The translations under genes and the position numbers were made by a program. The notes beneath the pieces were generated by a model. It had not been told where the DNA came from and ran no database searches. It saw only the letters and a list, made by a program, of their open reading frames with translations. Of a stretch of 29,989 nucleotides of DNA, positions 7,819 through 15,998 are shown piece by piece. The stretch is from NCBI GenBank assembly GCA_046760155.1, contig JBHIDQ010000006.1, positions 1-29,989 on the forward strand, read 5' to 3'. Source of the DNA: JBHIDQ01 sp046760155. GTDB taxonomy: Bacteria > Chloroflexota > Dehalococcoidia > Dehalococcoidales > RBG-16-60-22. Numbering within the stretch: the stretch's first letter is position 1; each line of letters begins with the position of its first letter.

Positions 7819-8001
7819 CTAATTTAACACCGTGTTTTCCATGGTAGATGAGTCCTTAATCACCCTAATTAGGTAGACTAATTCAAGGTAAATCTTGTCA
7901 CGCTACCTTAATTATTTCCTTGGTATTTTTTTAAAAAAGATTTGAGAGACTTTACCTTACATAAAGTAAGATATAAACTTTGTCCTGATTATGGAGCTCA
8001 A

Positions 8002-8871
8002 ATGTTAGAACAAGAAGTAAAAGAGAAAATTCTAGCTGTGCAGAGGGCTGAAATCACGGAACATTTCATCTACGGGAGACTAGCGCAGTCAATAAAAGAT
8101 TCTCATAACAGAGGCGTTCTCAGGCGCATCGCCAATGATGAACTGGCACATCACAATTTCTGGACAAAATATTCAGGCGAGAGTGTCAGACCAAATAAAT
8201 TCAAGATATGGTTGTATTATTTAATTTCAAGAATACTGGGCATGACCTTTGGCATAAAGCTAATGGAAGAAGGAGAAGAACAGGCTCAGAAAACATACGC
8301 TGAGATTGCCAAATTTATTCCGGCAGCGGCGAATATTGCCAGTGATGAAAACAGACACGAAAGGCAACTCATCGGTTTGATTGATGAAGAGAGGCTCAAA
8401 TATACGGCTGACATAGTAAGGGGTTTGAATGTGGCGCTGGTGGAACTGACCGGGACGCTTGCCGGCCTGACACTTGCTCTCCCTGAGAAAAGCCTGATTA
8501 TAATCGCCGGCCTGATTGCCGGGATTGTTATGGTTCTGTCAGTGGCGAGTACGGAGTATCTGGCGACTAAAACAGGAGAAGGTGTCCGTAGTCCCTTTAA
8601 AGCAGTCCTTTATGGTGGCTTGACCAATGCCTTTACTGTTTTGTTTTTAATCTTCCCGTACTTAATTTTCGCCAATATATATTTCGCTCTTGGCCTTATG
8701 GTACTCAATGCTATTATCGTTATCTTCCTCTTCTCTTTTTACATCTCGGTGGCGACAGAAATTCCTTTTAAGAAGAGATTTCTGGAGATGGTACTAATCA
8801 GTCTTGGTGTAGCGGCTTTAGCCTTTGTTATTGGACTTCTGGCCAGGACCTATTTGCATATTGAGATATAG
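8002..8871 (+). CDS. Ferritin-like/VIT1 family membrane protein (rubrerythrin-type N-terminus)
   Basis: From the ATG at 8002 (289 aa) the protein has a rubrerythrin-like four-helix domain (about 1-135) with Glu/His ligands at EITEH (17-21), NDELAH (E47, H50) and SDENRH (E116, H119), the last pair in the ExxH form of diiron sites. A CCC1/VIT1-like membrane domain of about five helices follows, with GLNVALVELTGTLAGLTLAL and ASTEYLATKTGEG. VIT1/CCC1 proteins move Fe2+ or Mn2+ across membranes, and the fused ferritin-like domain probably binds metal at the membrane face. GGAG 5 nt upstream supports this start over a TTG at 7942. The gene stands alone and ends 7 nt from the convergent Fe-S protein gene. 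Confidence 0.86.
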   Translation: MLEQEVKEKILAVQRAEITEHFIYGRLAQSIKDSHNRGVLRRIANDELAHHNFWTKYSGESVRPNKFKIWLYYLISRILGMTFGIKLMEEGEEQAQKTYAEIAKFIPAAANIASDENRHERQLIGLIDEERLKYTADIVRGLNVALVELTGTLAGLTLALPEKSLIIIAGLIAGIVMVLSVASTEYLATKTGEGVRSPFKAVLYGGLTNAFTVLFLIFPYLIFANIYFALGLMVLNAIIVIFLFSFYISVATEIPFKKRFLEMVLISLGVAALAFVIGLLARTYLHIEI

Positions 8872-8878
8872 AGTGGCA

Positions 8879-10186
8879 TCAGACGAAGACTTCGCTTACT
8901 GCGCCGGTTTGTCTCTTGGCTCCCTTAACCATTGTCGTTAGAAAGGCGGAACGCAGGGGTTTTATCGCCATCGTTGCCTTGAAGGGAGGAGATTTTTCCA
9001 AAACGGCAAGCACTCGCCCCAGTGCCTGGTGGCTCAGCTTTTCCCGCTCGGGAAAGAGAAGGTCAGCCAGCTTGCCCCGCTCAATGGCCATCAATACGAT
9101 CCGATCGAACATGGTCTCTGGGGTAAGGACTCTCTTCGGGCGGGGTTTCATGGTAATCGCACCAAACTTGCAGGTCGAGTAGCAAACGCCACATCCGAGG
9201 CAAAGGGTCTCATCATGCACTGCCCAACGCCGCTCCTTTCTATCTTGTTTCTCTCGGGCGATTGTGATCGCTTGCACCGGGCATGCGCTGGCACACTTAC
9301 CGCATCCGTTGCACTTAGAGAGGTCAACTTCCATAATCCAGTTCGAGGTGACGATGGCGTTACTGATGTTAAAGGTCTTGATTCCCCTCATCACGTGGCA
9401 GCAGCAGCCGCAGCAATTGCAGATAAAGGTTACCTTACGCTGCACGTTGTCAGCCGTCTGGGCTAGTCCAGCTCCCTTGCAATCTTCTAAGATACCCATC
9501 GCTTCTTCAGTAGTGATAGGTCTGGCAATGCCACTGCGAATCAGCGACGTGGCGCCATAGTTGAGAGTAAGACAGCTCACTTGTGGGCGGTCACAAACTT
9601 TCCCTAAGTGACTAGCGGTATGACGACACTGGCAGATGCCAATGGCACGGTCTGATGCTGACTTCACAATGCTGCTTGCCCGTTCCCAGTCGAGTACCTC
9701 AGTGTGGGTCTCTTGTGGAAGCGCCTCCTCGCGGACCAGCGAGCGGAAGAGTTGTGTCTGGCCCTGAAAGGCCGGGCGGATGAAGCGGTCATCGTCGTAA
9801 AAGTATTCCTCGAAGAGACGGGCCAGTTCGGCCATCGGCATGTCATCTCTAGTGCGCATGAAGGTAAATTCAAAGAAGCCGATGACCACCGGCGGAAGTG
9901 AGAAGTAGCGCTGCCCCTTGTACTCCAAATCGAGGACTAACCCTCGCTGTGCCATCTCGGTCATTTTGTTGTCCAGTTTATCCGGGGGGATATCCAGCTT
10001 GCGCGACAGAACATCCAGTGAGGTAGGTTGGCCGGGGATTCGTCGGGCGAACTCGGCTTCTTCGGGAGAAAAGAGGAGCTTCAGGATTTTGGTAAAGGTG
10101 GGTGACTCTGGTGCACCGGTAATGTTACGGTCAAGTCTCTGCTGCAACCGGCGATATTTGCGTTCGTGATTGACAATATGCCCCAT
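8879..10186 (-). CDS. Multi-cluster 4Fe-4S protein with N-terminal winged-helix-like region
   Basis: The 435-residue protein has three parts. Residues 30-98 look like a winged helix (TSLDVLSRKLDIPPDKLDNK...RGLVLDLEYKGQRYFSL). A middle Cys-rich region carries CQCR (C185, C187), C198, C205, and a run CNCCGCCCH at 256-264. A two-cluster ferredoxin domain follows (C292, C295, C298, C302 and C329, C332, C335, C339), then a helical tail. This layout occurs in anaerobe proteins named only as 4Fe-4S binding; it may be an electron-transfer partner or a redox-sensing protein. The ATG at 10186 has GAGGAGGGG just upstream. It lies 39 nt after larA on the same strand, so the two are probably co-transcribed. 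Confidence 0.82.
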   Translation of the reverse strand: MGHIVNHERKYRRLQQRLDRNITGAPESPTFTKILKLLFSPEEAEFARRIPGQPTSLDVLSRKLDIPPDKLDNKMTEMAQRGLVLDLEYKGQRYFSLPPVVIGFFEFTFMRTRDDMPMAELARLFEEYFYDDDRFIRPAFQGQTQLFRSLVREEALPQETHTEVLDWERASSIVKSASDRAIGICQCRHTASHLGKVCDRPQVSCLTLNYGATSLIRSGIARPITTEEAMGILEDCKGAGLAQTADNVQRKVTFICNCCGCCCHVMRGIKTFNISNAIVTSNWIMEVDLSKCNGCGKCASACPVQAITIAREKQDRKERRWAVHDETLCLGCGVCYSTCKFGAITMKPRPKRVLTPETMFDRIVLMAIERGKLADLLFPEREKLSHQALGRVLAVLEKSPPFKATMAIKPLRSAFLTTMVKGAKRQTGAVSEVFV

Positions 10187-10225
10187 CGTCCCCTCCTCGT
10201 CTTAAGATTTTAAATCAGCCACACA

Positions 10226-11470
10226 TTATCGGCAATACTGAATCTCGGCATTGGGATAGACAACGACTTTGGCATCTTTGCCGTAGGATTCCTGAAGAAT
10301 CTTCAGGACGTCATCCCAGTTGTGTGAAAACAGGGTCTTATCAGTGGTGCCGAACCAGGCTCGGCTCGACAGGTCAGGATATTCGGTGTAAACAATGAGG
10401 CGATTGACCTGCTGGGGAATTTTTCGCTCTCGTCTTAATGGTCCCCAGATTGTGTTGCCGAAGGGACCCAGGAGATAGTGGGTTACCTGACCTCCGGGAT
10501 TATTAGCGATAATAACGATATCCCCGCCCTCCGGCTTTAACGCTGAATAAGTAATGCCCAGTCCAATCCAGGCTTCATTCGACTTGGCAAAGGTATTGGC
10601 AATGACAATATCTTTCCCTCCTATCTTTGGTGTCAGGTAGTGGGCTTTGGCTTCTTGAACTGCGGCGGCGTAGGTTGGTTTCAGCGCACCGGCAAAGATG
10701 GCGGTCGTTTCCCCCCACATATTGACGAGGCAATTTATCAGTACATCCAGACCGGTCAAAGTAGCCGCTTCTTCAATGTCAATCCGTGCCGGGTTATGGT
10801 CAAAGACCCCCATACCGATAACGGTCGGCCCCTGCTCCTGTAATGTTTTAAAGAACATTTGGTGATTGTATTCGATGGTCTCAAAAGAAGTTACTCCGGG
10901 CAGTATGATTTTACCGCCGCCACCGAATCCACTCCTGGGGTGGGGCACTACCGAGCCAATAGCAATTCTGAGGTCACACTTCATTACTTCTTCGTTAACG
11001 TAAACCTTGGTCCCAAAAGTGGTTGTCGTGCCAACATAGGTGCAATTGGCGTAGGGATTGTGGTTATATACCGGGAACCTGGCCACCGTCTCTTCACCTA
11101 ATTTCTTGACGAAGTCAAAGCGGTTCATCGCCCCGTGACAGGCAAGAGCGGCAATGAAACGGACTCTCTCATCCGGGATGCCGGCTTCAGCCAACTCTTC
11201 GAGCACAAAGGGGATTATATCTGCCACCCTAGTTACCCGAGTCATATCATCAAAGATGATAGCGACTTCCTTTTTCCCTTTGGCTATCTCTCGGATTGGT
11301 GGTGAGCCGATAAGATTTTGGGTTACGGCGGCTTTAATCTGGTCGGAGGTCAGAGCAGGGTGGTCATAGCCCGCCATGTAACCCATTTCGACCTGCCAGC
11401 TATCAGCGATGGACAGCTCCAGTTCCTTGGTCCCGTCCCAGGCCAATTGCGGTAGTTTGAGTATCTTCAT
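10226..11470 (-). CDS. larA: LarA-family nickel-pincer racemase
   Basis: This 414-residue protein belongs to the LarA (lactate racemase, DUF2088) family, which interconverts 2-hydroxy acid stereoisomers using a nickel-pincer nucleotide cofactor. The key residues of Lactobacillus plantarum LarA appear with a nearly constant offset of 3-4: D75 and R78 in DDMTRVT, H112 in ACHGAM, H177 in VVPHPRSGFGGGG, the cofactor-linking K187 in GGGKIILPG, and H203 in EYNHQMF. It should therefore be active. The substrate may be lactate or another 2-hydroxy acid, since many LarA homologues differ. The cofactor genes larB, larC and larE are not in this window. It is co-directional with the Fe-S protein gene and divergent from the aldehyde oxidoreductase. 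Confidence 0.87.
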   Translation of the reverse strand: MKILKLPQLAWDGTKELELSIADSWQVEMGYMAGYDHPALTSDQIKAAVTQNLIGSPPIREIAKGKKEVAIIFDDMTRVTRVADIIPFVLEELAEAGIPDERVRFIAALACHGAMNRFDFVKKLGEETVARFPVYNHNPYANCTYVGTTTTFGTKVYVNEEVMKCDLRIAIGSVVPHPRSGFGGGGKIILPGVTSFETIEYNHQMFFKTLQEQGPTVIGMGVFDHNPARIDIEEAATLTGLDVLINCLVNMWGETTAIFAGALKPTYAAAVQEAKAHYLTPKIGGKDIVIANTFAKSNEAWIGLGITYSALKPEGGDIVIIANNPGGQVTHYLLGPFGNTIWGPLRRERKIPQQVNRLIVYTEYPDLSSRAWFGTTDKTLFSHNWDDVLKILQESYGKDAKVVVYPNAEIQYCR

Positions 11471-11557
11471 ATAGTCTTAACCCTCAGCGATAAATATTTA
11501 TTTATTATAACCTATCGTGTTATACTAATTGCAAATTGATTGCTTAGGAGGGTAAGT
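11471..11557. promoter_or_regulatory. Divergent promoter region between larA and the aldehyde oxidoreductase
   Basis: This 87-bp AT-rich gap holds a plus-strand TATACT (11521-11526) about 30 nt before the AOR start and a minus-strand TATAAT (11509-11504) about 33 nt before larA. Neither has a clear -35. The two -10 elements lie about 12 bp apart, so the promoters probably overlap and one factor could control both. AGGAGG at 11546-11551 is the AOR ribosome site. Confidence 0.45.
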
Positions 11558-13435
11558 ATGCCACACGGATATAACGGCAAGATTTTGCGAGTTGACCTTT
11601 CCTCAGGGAAAATAGCTGTCGAGGAATTCCCGGAAAATTTTTATCGCCAGTATTTCGGTGGTGAGGGTTTTGCCGGCTACTTTCTGCTCAAGGAATTACC
11701 AAAGAAGGTTGAGCCTTTAAGTCCAGAGAATAAGTTAATCTTCGCTGCTGGGCCGCTCACCGGGGTGCCGGTGGGTGGTTGCGGTCGTCACAGCGTGGGC
11801 GCTAAATCACCGCTTACCGGGGCGTATGGCGAGGCTGATTCTGGAGGCTACTGGGGAGCAGAGCTCAAAATGGCTGGCTTTGATGCCATCATCGTGGAGG
11901 GTAAAGCTGAAAAGCCGGTTTATCTTTTTATCCGAGATGGTGAAGCCCAAATTAAGGACGCCCGTCACCTCTGGGGGATGAAAGCGCTGGAATGTCAGAA
12001 TGCCATCCGCGAAGAGCTGGGTGACCCATTAATCAAGGTGGCTTACATTGGCCCGGCAGGGGAAAATCTGGTGCGCTTCGCTAGTGTCATGAATGATTTA
12101 GACGCTGCCGCCGGCAGGACGGGTATGGGGGCGATTATGGGCTCCAAAAACCTCAAAGCGGTAGCCTGTCGTGGTCATCAGCGCGTTTCACTGGCTGACC
12201 CGCCAGCGGTTCGGGATATCGGTATTTGGGTTAGAGATAATACGCCGATAACCAACAAGGGGATGCATGATTTCGGTACGGCGAGAATGATTCGCATCTT
12301 AGATGGTGTTGGTGGCTTGCCCACCCGCAATTTCCAGTTGGGTTCCCTTGAAGATGCTGACAATATAAGTGGTCAAACTATGAAAGACACCATCCTGGTG
12401 AGAAGGAGGGCTTGCTTTGCCTGCCCGGTTCAGTGCAAACGAGAGGTAAAGGTGGATGAGCCCTACACGGTTGACCCTCGTTACGGCGGCCCTGAGTACG
12501 AAACATTGGCTGCCTTGGGTTCCGATTGTGGCATTACTGATTTGAAGGCTCTGGCTAAGGGTAACGAACTGGTCAATGCTTACTGCCTAGACAGTATCTC
12601 TTGCGGTGCCACGATTGCCTTTGCCATGGAGTGCTTTGAAAATGGTCTGCTCACGTCGAAAGATACTGGAGGGATAGACCTGCGCTTCGGCAATACCTCA
12701 GCCATGCTCCAGATGATTGAGCAGATTGCGTTACGCCAGGGCTTTGGCGATGTCCTGGCGGAAGGTGTCGCCCGGGCCGCCAAGAAGATAGGTCCTGGCG
12801 CTGAGGAATTTGCTTTTCATATTAAAGGTCAGGAGCTACCCATGCATGAGCCTCGTCTGAAGCAGGGGCTGGGTGTTGGCTACAGCATTTCACCGACTGG
12901 TGCTGACCATTGCCATAATATCCACGATACTGTCTATACTGATATGACGCCAAGTCTGGAGATGCTGAAAGGCATAGGGATACTGGAGCCTATGCCAGCT
13001 GATGACCTCTCTCCAGCAAAGATACGACTGCTTAAGTATTATTCTGAATTTATCCACTGGCTGAACTGTGCTGTCTGTTGTTACTTTGTGATGTCCCTGA
13101 GTTTCGTGGGGTTCGACAGGCTAACGCAGCTAGTCAGGGCAGTCACCGGCTGGGATGCCACTTTCTTTGAATTGTTGAAGGTAGGGGAAAGAGCGGTCAA
13201 TTTGGCACGGGTTTTCAACGTCAGAGAGGGCTTCACCGCTCAGGATGATACTATGCCGCAACGTTTCTTTGCCCCACACGGTTCGGGACCCCTCAAGGTA
13301 GCGCTTGACCCGGAGGCTTTCCAGAAAGCCAAGGAAACATATTATGAGATGATGGGCTGGCCTAATGGTGTGCCTTCAGCGGGTAAACTTGGGGAACTGG
13401 GCATCGAGTGGACAGTACCTTTGCTGCCAACATAA
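11558..13435 (+). CDS. aor: Tungsten-type aldehyde:ferredoxin oxidoreductase
   Basis: The protein (625 aa) oxidises aldehydes to carboxylic acids, or reduces acids, with ferredoxin, using a bis-pterin tungsten cofactor. The N-terminal domain begins GYNGKILRVDLSSGKI and contains GPLTGVPVGGCGRHSVGAKSP. The 4Fe-4S cluster is bound by C286, C289, C293 (CFACPVQC) and a distal Cys near 504-508 (NCAVCC). MGSKNLKA is also typical. I chose the ATG at 11558 because it has AGGAGG 7 nt upstream and matches the family N-terminus; a TTG at 11540 is less likely. It could oxidise aldehydes from amino-acid breakdown in line with the upstream IorAB. The next gene has its own strong ribosome site 125 nt downstream. 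Confidence 0.93.
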   Translation: MPHGYNGKILRVDLSSGKIAVEEFPENFYRQYFGGEGFAGYFLLKELPKKVEPLSPENKLIFAAGPLTGVPVGGCGRHSVGAKSPLTGAYGEADSGGYWGAELKMAGFDAIIVEGKAEKPVYLFIRDGEAQIKDARHLWGMKALECQNAIREELGDPLIKVAYIGPAGENLVRFASVMNDLDAAAGRTGMGAIMGSKNLKAVACRGHQRVSLADPPAVRDIGIWVRDNTPITNKGMHDFGTARMIRILDGVGGLPTRNFQLGSLEDADNISGQTMKDTILVRRRACFACPVQCKREVKVDEPYTVDPRYGGPEYETLAALGSDCGITDLKALAKGNELVNAYCLDSISCGATIAFAMECFENGLLTSKDTGGIDLRFGNTSAMLQMIEQIALRQGFGDVLAEGVARAAKKIGPGAEEFAFHIKGQELPMHEPRLKQGLGVGYSISPTGADHCHNIHDTVYTDMTPSLEMLKGIGILEPMPADDLSPAKIRLLKYYSEFIHWLNCAVCCYFVMSLSFVGFDRLTQLVRAVTGWDATFFELLKVGERAVNLARVFNVREGFTAQDDTMPQRFFAPHGSGPLKVALDPEAFQKAKETYYEMMGWPNGVPSAGKLGELGIEWTVPLLPT

Positions 13436-13560
13436 CAAGCAAGATTGTCCCTTAACCTGAATGAGCTTGTGGTACTGAGCTACTTGGCTTGACATTAGTT
13501 AGAATGTATTTCATGACGAGACGGACAGAGAACAAATTTTGTTGAATTAAGGAGGCACGG

Positions 13561-15486
13561 ATGAAGGCGAAAGGACGACTTTGGGAGCCCTTTCGGATAG
13601 GGTCAATGGAACTCAAGAACCGAATCGTGATGCCCCCAATGGTAGTCCGTTATGCCGCCGATGATGGTTACGTCACCAAGCGCACTAAAGACTACTATGA
13701 GGCACGGGCCCGGGGTGGTGTGGCATTGATCATCGTTGAGGCGACCTACATCCATCAACGGGGGCGGGCTTTCGTAAATCAGCTAGGCATCAGCGAGGAT
13801 AAGCTTATTCCCGGCATGAGCGAGCTGGTGCAGGCGGTTCATCGGCACGGCGCCAAAATAGCCGTTCAACTTCACCATGGTGGCCGGGAGGCTACTTCGA
13901 AGCTGAACGGGATGCAGCCAGTGGCGCCTTCGTCGTTGGCTGGCCTGGTGGGCGAGACACCCAAAGAGCTAACTACTGACGAAATTACCGAAATGGTTAC
14001 CTTTTTTGCCCAGGCAGCCCTCAGAGCCAAGAAAGCCGGGTTCGATGGGGTGGAACTCCACGGCGCCCATGGCTATCTCATTGACCAGTTTCTATCCCCG
14101 GCCTCAAATAAACGCCAGGATAGCTACGGAGGTGATTTGCGAAATCGAGCCCGGTTCATGGTTGAGGTAATCAAGGCGGTCAGGGAGGTGGTGGGAGCGG
14201 ATTATCCGGTCTGGATTAGAATAGATGGCCGGGAGTACGGGGTCGAGGGTGGCATAACTCTGGAGGATGCCCAGGAAACGGCTCGGATAGCTCAAAATGC
14301 TGGTGTTGACGCCATCCATGTGTCTGCCTGGGGACCCAAAGCTCCGAATAACCTCACCATGCCTACCTTTACTCCCGCTGTCCTTGAAAAACTGGCCGGT
14401 GGGATTAAAAAAGCAGTCACTGTGCCCGTAATCGCCGTGGGAAAAATCACCCCTGAAGCTGGCGAAAGGATTCTAAAAGAGGGGAAAGCCGACCTTGTTG
14501 CCATTGGTAAGGCACTCTTGGCTGACCCGGAGTTCGTCAGCAAAGTGGCCGCCAATAGGTCAGAGGATATTACGCCATGCATAGAATGTATGCACTGTCG
14601 AGATGACATCCGCAATCCTGATGTGGTCGGCATAAGGTGTTCGGTAAACGCTACTTTAGGGAGAGAAGGAGAAACTAGGATTGTCCCAGCAAAAAGGCCC
14701 AGGAAAGTACTTGTTGTTGGGGGTGGTCCGGCAGGTATGGAGGCGGCCAGAGTCGCCGCGCTAAGGGGACACCAGGTAACCCTCTGGGAGAAAGAATCCA
14801 GACTGGGTGGACAGTTAATCCAGGCGGCGATTGCGCCGCATAAAGACCGCATCGCGGCTTTGACCAAATACCTTCAGACACAGATGAAGAAGCTCAATGT
14901 TGAAGTCGAATTAAACAAAGAGGCTACCGCGGCGATGATTGTGGATTTTAAGCCTGAGGTGGTAATCCTGGCTACCGGGGTAATACCTCTGACTCCTGAG
15001 ATTCCAGGGATGGACAAGATTCATATCGTCCAAGCGGGAGATGTTCTGGAAGGTAAGGTGAAAGTGGGGGATAGGGTTGTCGTCATCGGAGGGGAGATGG
15101 TAGGTTGTGAGACAGCGGAGTTTCTTGTCGAGAGAGGAAAGAAGGTTACGGTCACTCGGAGGAGTCCAGAAATGGCTTTAGGGGTAGGACGTAGCCTGAG
15201 GGCTTTCTTCTTGGGTAGACTTTTGGAGAAGAAGATCACCTTGCTTCCCGGGATTAGGTACAACGAAGTTACCTCTGGCGGTCTTGTAGTCACGACCAAA
15301 GAAGGGGAGAAGAAAACTATTGAGGCTGATACCATCGTTCTGGCGGCCGGGGCCATCTCGGATAAGAAGCTTTACGAAGATATCAAGGGTAAGGTGGCGG
15401 AGGTTTATTGTATAGGCGATTGCGTCGCCCCCAGAAAGATACGCGAGGCTATTACCGAAGGCTATCGTATTGGCTTGGAGATATAA
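13561..15486 (+). CDS. Fe-S flavoenzyme of the 2,4-dienoyl-CoA reductase/enoate reductase/TMADH family
   Basis: This 641-residue protein has an old-yellow-enzyme TIM barrel (1-335) with QLHHGGREA (104-111) and HGAHGYLIDQFLSPASNKR, then a 4Fe-4S motif C340-x2-C343-x2-C346-x13-C360, then FAD and NAD(P) domains (VLVVGGGPAGMEAAR at 383-397; VVVIGGEMVGCETAE at 507-520, with Glu in place of the third Gly of GxGxxG). The cysteine spacing is like trimethylamine dehydrogenase rather than E. coli FadH. Such enzymes reduce enoyl or dienoyl acids or CoA esters, or demethylate amines; the substrate cannot be called. AGGAGG lies 6 nt before the ATG. RidA follows after 36 nt. Confidence 0.9.
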   Translation: MKAKGRLWEPFRIGSMELKNRIVMPPMVVRYAADDGYVTKRTKDYYEARARGGVALIIVEATYIHQRGRAFVNQLGISEDKLIPGMSELVQAVHRHGAKIAVQLHHGGREATSKLNGMQPVAPSSLAGLVGETPKELTTDEITEMVTFFAQAALRAKKAGFDGVELHGAHGYLIDQFLSPASNKRQDSYGGDLRNRARFMVEVIKAVREVVGADYPVWIRIDGREYGVEGGITLEDAQETARIAQNAGVDAIHVSAWGPKAPNNLTMPTFTPAVLEKLAGGIKKAVTVPVIAVGKITPEAGERILKEGKADLVAIGKALLADPEFVSKVAANRSEDITPCIECMHCRDDIRNPDVVGIRCSVNATLGREGETRIVPAKRPRKVLVVGGGPAGMEAARVAALRGHQVTLWEKESRLGGQLIQAAIAPHKDRIAALTKYLQTQMKKLNVEVELNKEATAAMIVDFKPEVVILATGVIPLTPEIPGMDKIHIVQAGDVLEGKVKVGDRVVVIGGEMVGCETAEFLVERGKKVTVTRRSPEMALGVGRSLRAFFLGRLLEKKITLLPGIRYNEVTSGGLVVTTKEGEKKTIEADTIVLAAGAISDKKLYEDIKGKVAEVYCIGDCVAPRKIREAITEGYRIGLEI

Positions 15487-15522
15487 CCGAGGAATAGGAA
15501 TAACGGCTGAAGGAGGTTTATT

Positions 15523-15903
15523 ATGGCTAAGCAAGCTATCATTGTACCAACGTCACTTCCTGGAGTTCCCTATTCTCCGGGAATGAAAGCTGGGGACTAT
15601 ATTTTTGTCTCGGGACAGATTGGGCACGTAGATAGGGAAGGAAACAAAGTCGAGGGAGTAGAAGCTCAGACCAGACAGACCTTGGAGAACATGAAGCGTG
15701 TTTTAGAGACGGCCGGGGCTTCTCTAAGTGACGTGGTCAAGACTACCGTCTTCTTGGTCAAGGCCGAAGATTTCACCAAGATGAACGAAGTGTATAAAAG
15801 TTACTTCACTAAAGACTTCCCGGCGCGCTCAACAGTAATTGTCGCTGCTTTGGCACGTCCTGAGGTGATAGTTGAAATTGAAGGTATCGCCTATCGGCCC
15901 TAG
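15523..15903 (+). CDS. ridA: RidA/YjgF/UK114 family imine deaminase
   Basis: The protein is 126 aa with the whole RidA pattern: PYSPGMKAGDYIFVSGQIG, TRQTLENMKRVLETAGASLSDVVK and FPARSTVIVAALARPEVIVEIEGIAY. R102 is the conserved Arg that binds the substrate carboxylate, and E118/E120 the acidic pair. RidA hydrolyses reactive enamine/imine intermediates made by PLP enzymes and amino-acid oxidation. AAGGAGG precedes the ATG by 7 nt. The 36-nt gap indicates co-transcription with the upstream flavoenzyme, so a nitrogen-containing substrate or product for that enzyme is worth considering. Confidence 0.92.
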   Translation: MAKQAIIVPTSLPGVPYSPGMKAGDYIFVSGQIGHVDREGNKVEGVEAQTRQTLENMKRVLETAGASLSDVVKTTVFLVKAEDFTKMNEVYKSYFTKDFPARSTVIVAALARPEVIVEIEGIAYRP

Positions 15904-15998
15904 TATTATGGTGGTAGCTAGCTGCTTCGGTAGTCCTTTTCAGATTAAGGATAGCTTAGTCACGACACATTGAAGCTAACGAGATAGGCATTGGGGCA

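Noticed and set aside
7942..8001. TTG start giving 20 more residues to the VIT1-like protein
   Set aside because: The ATG at 8002 has a proper GGAG site and the family N-terminus starts there; the upstream part is AT-rich intergenic DNA.
14578..14640. Apparent wrong Cys spacing in the flavoenzyme Fe-S motif
   Set aside because: It differs from E. coli FadH but agrees with the trimethylamine dehydrogenase branch, so it is not a defect.
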